NCBI GenBank assembly: GCA_026712715.1 | Contig: JAPOPW010000074.1 | Span: forward strand, 1 to 64,000 | Source: Immundisolibacterales bacterium | Lineage (GTDB): Bacteria > Pseudomonadota > Gammaproteobacteria > HK1 | Direction of reading: 5' to 3' | DNA: 64,000 bases | In this document: positions 62,240-64,000 of the stretch, one piece after another | How positions within the stretch are numbered: position 1 is the stretch's first letter | How the letters are laid out: each line of letters opens with the position of its first letter | Notes under the pieces: generated by a model | The model's input: only the letters and a program-made list of their open reading frames with translations | Databases searched by the model: none | What the model was told of the DNA's origin: nothing | Program-made: the position numbers and the translations under genes

Positions 62240-63154
62240 TCAGCGGCCCCAGCGCAGCACCACCGGATCGAGGGTCCGGAGGTGTTCCATCAATCCCGCC
62301 CGGACCCCCGGCGCGAGCGGCGCGAGCGGCGCGCGCACGTGGTCGGACCGAATGACGCCCCCCGCCTGCATGGCCGCCTTGCAAGCGCGCAGGCCGGCCT
62401 GGCGGTTTTCGTAGTTGATGAGGGGAAGGACGCGCGCGTAGGCGGCGGCCGCCTCGTCCCGGTCCCCGGCGCGATGCGCCGCCACGATCGGCTTCAGGAG
62501 ATCCGGCACGAGGGCGCTCGGCATGGTGCCGGTCGCCCCGGCATCGAGGTCCGCCAGCAAGGTGATTGCCTCTTCGCCGTCGAACGGCCCCTCGATCGCT
62601 TCGCCGCCGGCCGCGATCAGGGCTCGAAGCTTGGAGGCGGTCTGGGGAGTCTCGATCTTGAAGTACCCGACCTCGTCGATCTCGCGCGCGAGCCGGGAGA
62701 GGAACGGAACGCCGAGCTCTACCCCCGAAAGGGGCGCGTCCTGGACCATGATCGGAAGACCGGCCTGCGCCGCCCGGGCGAACTGCTCGCGGGTCTGCTC
62801 CTGCGTCCCCTTGAGCGCCGCGCCGTGGTACGGAGGCATCAGCATCACCATCGACCCCCCGAGCGAGGCCGCCCGGCGGCAGCGCTCGACGACGATTCGG
62901 GTCGAGAAGTGCGAAGCCGTCACGATCACCGGGACCCGGCCGGCTACGTGCTCGAGACAGAGGCGGGCGAGCGTCTCACGCTCCTCGTCGGAGAGCAGGA
63001 ACTGCTCGGAATAGTTGGCAAGGATGCACAGCCCGTCCGACCCCTGGTCGACCATGCAGTCGAGCACCCGCTTCTGGCCCTCGAGATCGAGGTCCCCCTC
63101 GTCGGTGAAGACGGTCGGCACCACCGGCCAGACTCCGCGGTACGGCCTTTCCAT
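62240..63154 (-). CDS. dihydrodipicolinate synthase/N-acetylneuraminate lyase family protein
   Basis: 304-residue TIM-barrel aldolase/lyase of the DapA family. The Schiff-base lysine is in [20 protein letters not shown] near residue 161. The usual GTTGE phosphate/substrate loop is replaced by [18 protein letters not shown], and the YNxP tyrosine motif by [17 protein letters not shown], so it is unlikely to be true DapA and probably uses a different keto-acid. ATG 63154 has GGAGGAG upstream. Convergent with ald. Confidence 0.83.
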   Translation of the reverse strand: MERPYRGVWPVVPTVFTDEGDLDLEGQKRVLDCMVDQGSDGLCILANYSEQFLLSDEERETLARLCLEHVAGRVPVIVTASHFSTRIVVERCRRAASLGGSMVMLMPPYHGAALKGTQEQTREQFARAAQAGLPIMVQDAPLSGVELGVPFLSRLAREIDEVGYFKIETPQTASKLRALIAAGGEAIEGPFDGEEAITLLADLDAGATGTMPSALVPDLLKPIVAAHRAGDRDEAAAAYARVLPLINYENRQAGLRACKAAMQAGGVIRSDHVRAPLAPLAPGVRAGLMEHLRTLDPVVLRWGR

Positions 63155-63317
63155 CACTTGCGACTCCTCCCTTCGAATTCCGGTCCGCCGGCCGCCATGG
63201 TGCGCCCGTCGAGTTACCTTAAGAATACGCGGAGCGCCGGTCTCCGGGGCCGTCCCGAACCGGGTCGGCGCGTCCGCGGCCGGCATCTGGACCGGGCTAC
63301 GGGTAGGGAACCCGAAC

Positions 63318-64000
63318 ATGGACATCATCGAACGACTCGTGGAGCGCGCGAAGTCGCGGCGCCGGTCCGTCGCGCTGCCGGAGGGCGAGGACCCGAGAAT
63401 CCTCCGCGCGGCGCGGCGTCTGCGCGACGCGGGCATCGCCCGTCCCGTGCTGGTCGGAGACCGCCCGGCCCTCGCGGAGGCCGCCGCCGCGGCCGGAGTC
63501 TCCCTCGATGATATCGAGAGCGTGTCCCCTGCGGCGAGCGGCCGGCTCGACGGCTACGCGGCGCACTATGTCCGGGGCCGCCCGAAGACGAGCGAGCGCG
63601 TCGCGAAGCGGCTTCTCGCGCGCCCACTCTTCTTCGCGGCCATGGCCGTGCGGGCGGGCGACACGGACACGATGGTCGCGGGAGCGAGCCATCCCACCGC
63701 CCGGGTGATCGAGGCCGGGTTGATGTCCGTGGGGCTCGCGGAGGGCATCGCCACACCCTCGAGCTTCTTTCTCATCGCCCCCCGGGGGAACGCCGATGCG
63801 CTCCTCTTCGCGGACTGCGCGGTCAACGTCGACCCCGACGCGCAGACTCTCGCCGACATCGCGATCGCCTCGTCGCAGAGCGCCGAGCGGCTTCTCGGGG
63901 CGCAGCCGCGGGTGGCCATGCTTTCGTTCTCGACCCTCGGCAGCGCCAGGCACGAGCGGGTCGACAAGGTTCGAAGGGCGGTGGAAATCGTCCGTGCCGG
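63318..64000 (+). CDS. pta: phosphate acetyltransferase (5' part, runs off the window)
   Basis: The first 227 codons of a short-type phosphate acetyl/butyryltransferase from ATG 63318, continuing past the window end with no stop. [38 protein letters not shown] and [17 protein letters not shown] form the N-terminus; [40 protein letters not shown] and [15 protein letters not shown] are diagnostic. It converts acetyl-CoA and phosphate to acetyl phosphate. Acetate kinase is not seen here. Confidence 0.88.
   Translation, partial: MDIIERLVERAKSRRRSVALPEGEDPRILRAARRLRDAGIARPVLVGDRPALAEAAAAAGVSLDDIESVSPAASGRLDGYAAHYVRGRPKTSERVAKRLLARPLFFAAMAVRAGDTDTMVAGASHPTARVIEAGLMSVGLAEGIATPSSFFLIAPRGNADALLFADCAVNVDPDAQTLADIAIASSQSAERLLGAQPRVAMLSFSTLGSARHERVDKVRRAVEIVRA

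Overview
The window is a uniformly GC-rich chromosomal segment with about 62 genes. Almost all have GGAGG-type ribosome binding sites, short spacers and many ATGA stop/start overlaps. An H-NS-family protein, a CGFS monothiol glutaredoxin, an SbmA transporter, ModABC and HicAB point to a proteobacterium, most likely beta or gamma; the sequence does not allow a closer call. The stock of CoA transferases, hydantoinase/oxoprolinase, enolase-superfamily and alpha/beta-hydrolase genes suggests a heterotroph living on amino acids, nucleobases and organic acids. I saw no rRNA, tRNA, CRISPR array or transposase. Apart from H-NS and two antitoxins there is no recognisable transcription factor.

138-6968: a NodI/NodJ-type ABC exporter, an ATC-hydrolase-like gene, a glutaredoxin fused to a cysteine-free HesB/IscA-like domain, then a uracil catabolism (URC) locus: urc1 divergent from urc4-upp. 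7141-7371 (minus) is a SelW-like selenoprotein with an in-frame UGA and a bacterial SECIS-like hairpin, which ordinary ORF calling misses. 7541-16427 (plus): rhomboid protease, hotdog thioesterase, an enoyl-CoA hydratase-like protein, a translationally coupled hyuA-hyuB-hydrolase operon, PncC/CinA and an HpcH aldolase.

16634-20370 (minus): a nitrile hydratase/thiocyanate hydrolase encoded in three pieces, H-NS and an OBG/TGS GTPase. 20534-25198 (plus): argE, DUF169, phhB, an FAH-family hydrolase and a CoA transferase. 25245-34239 (minus): cupin, enolase-superfamily enzyme, gamma-glutamyltransferase, gst-modABC and an MFS transporter. 34627-44537: two Fe(II)/2OG dioxygenases, acyl-CoA dehydrogenase, several alpha/beta hydrolases, a fused E1 alpha-beta dehydrogenase and a second CoA transferase.

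44730-51534 looks like accessory DNA. It holds a 794-residue 2OG-Fe(II) oxygenase and a decayed fragment of a paralogue, a Uma2 nuclease-like gene with a DUF4268 gene, a more AT-rich stretch with an NYN-domain remnant and a PLD-family gene carrying an in-frame UGA, and a VapBC-type toxin-antitoxin pair. 51789-64000 returns to metabolism: SbmA, a LarA-like DUF2088 protein, a VOC protein, HicBA, an aminotransferase, an NHL propeller, ChrA, XthA, alanine dehydrogenase, a DapA-like lyase and the start of phosphate acetyltransferase, cut by the window edge.
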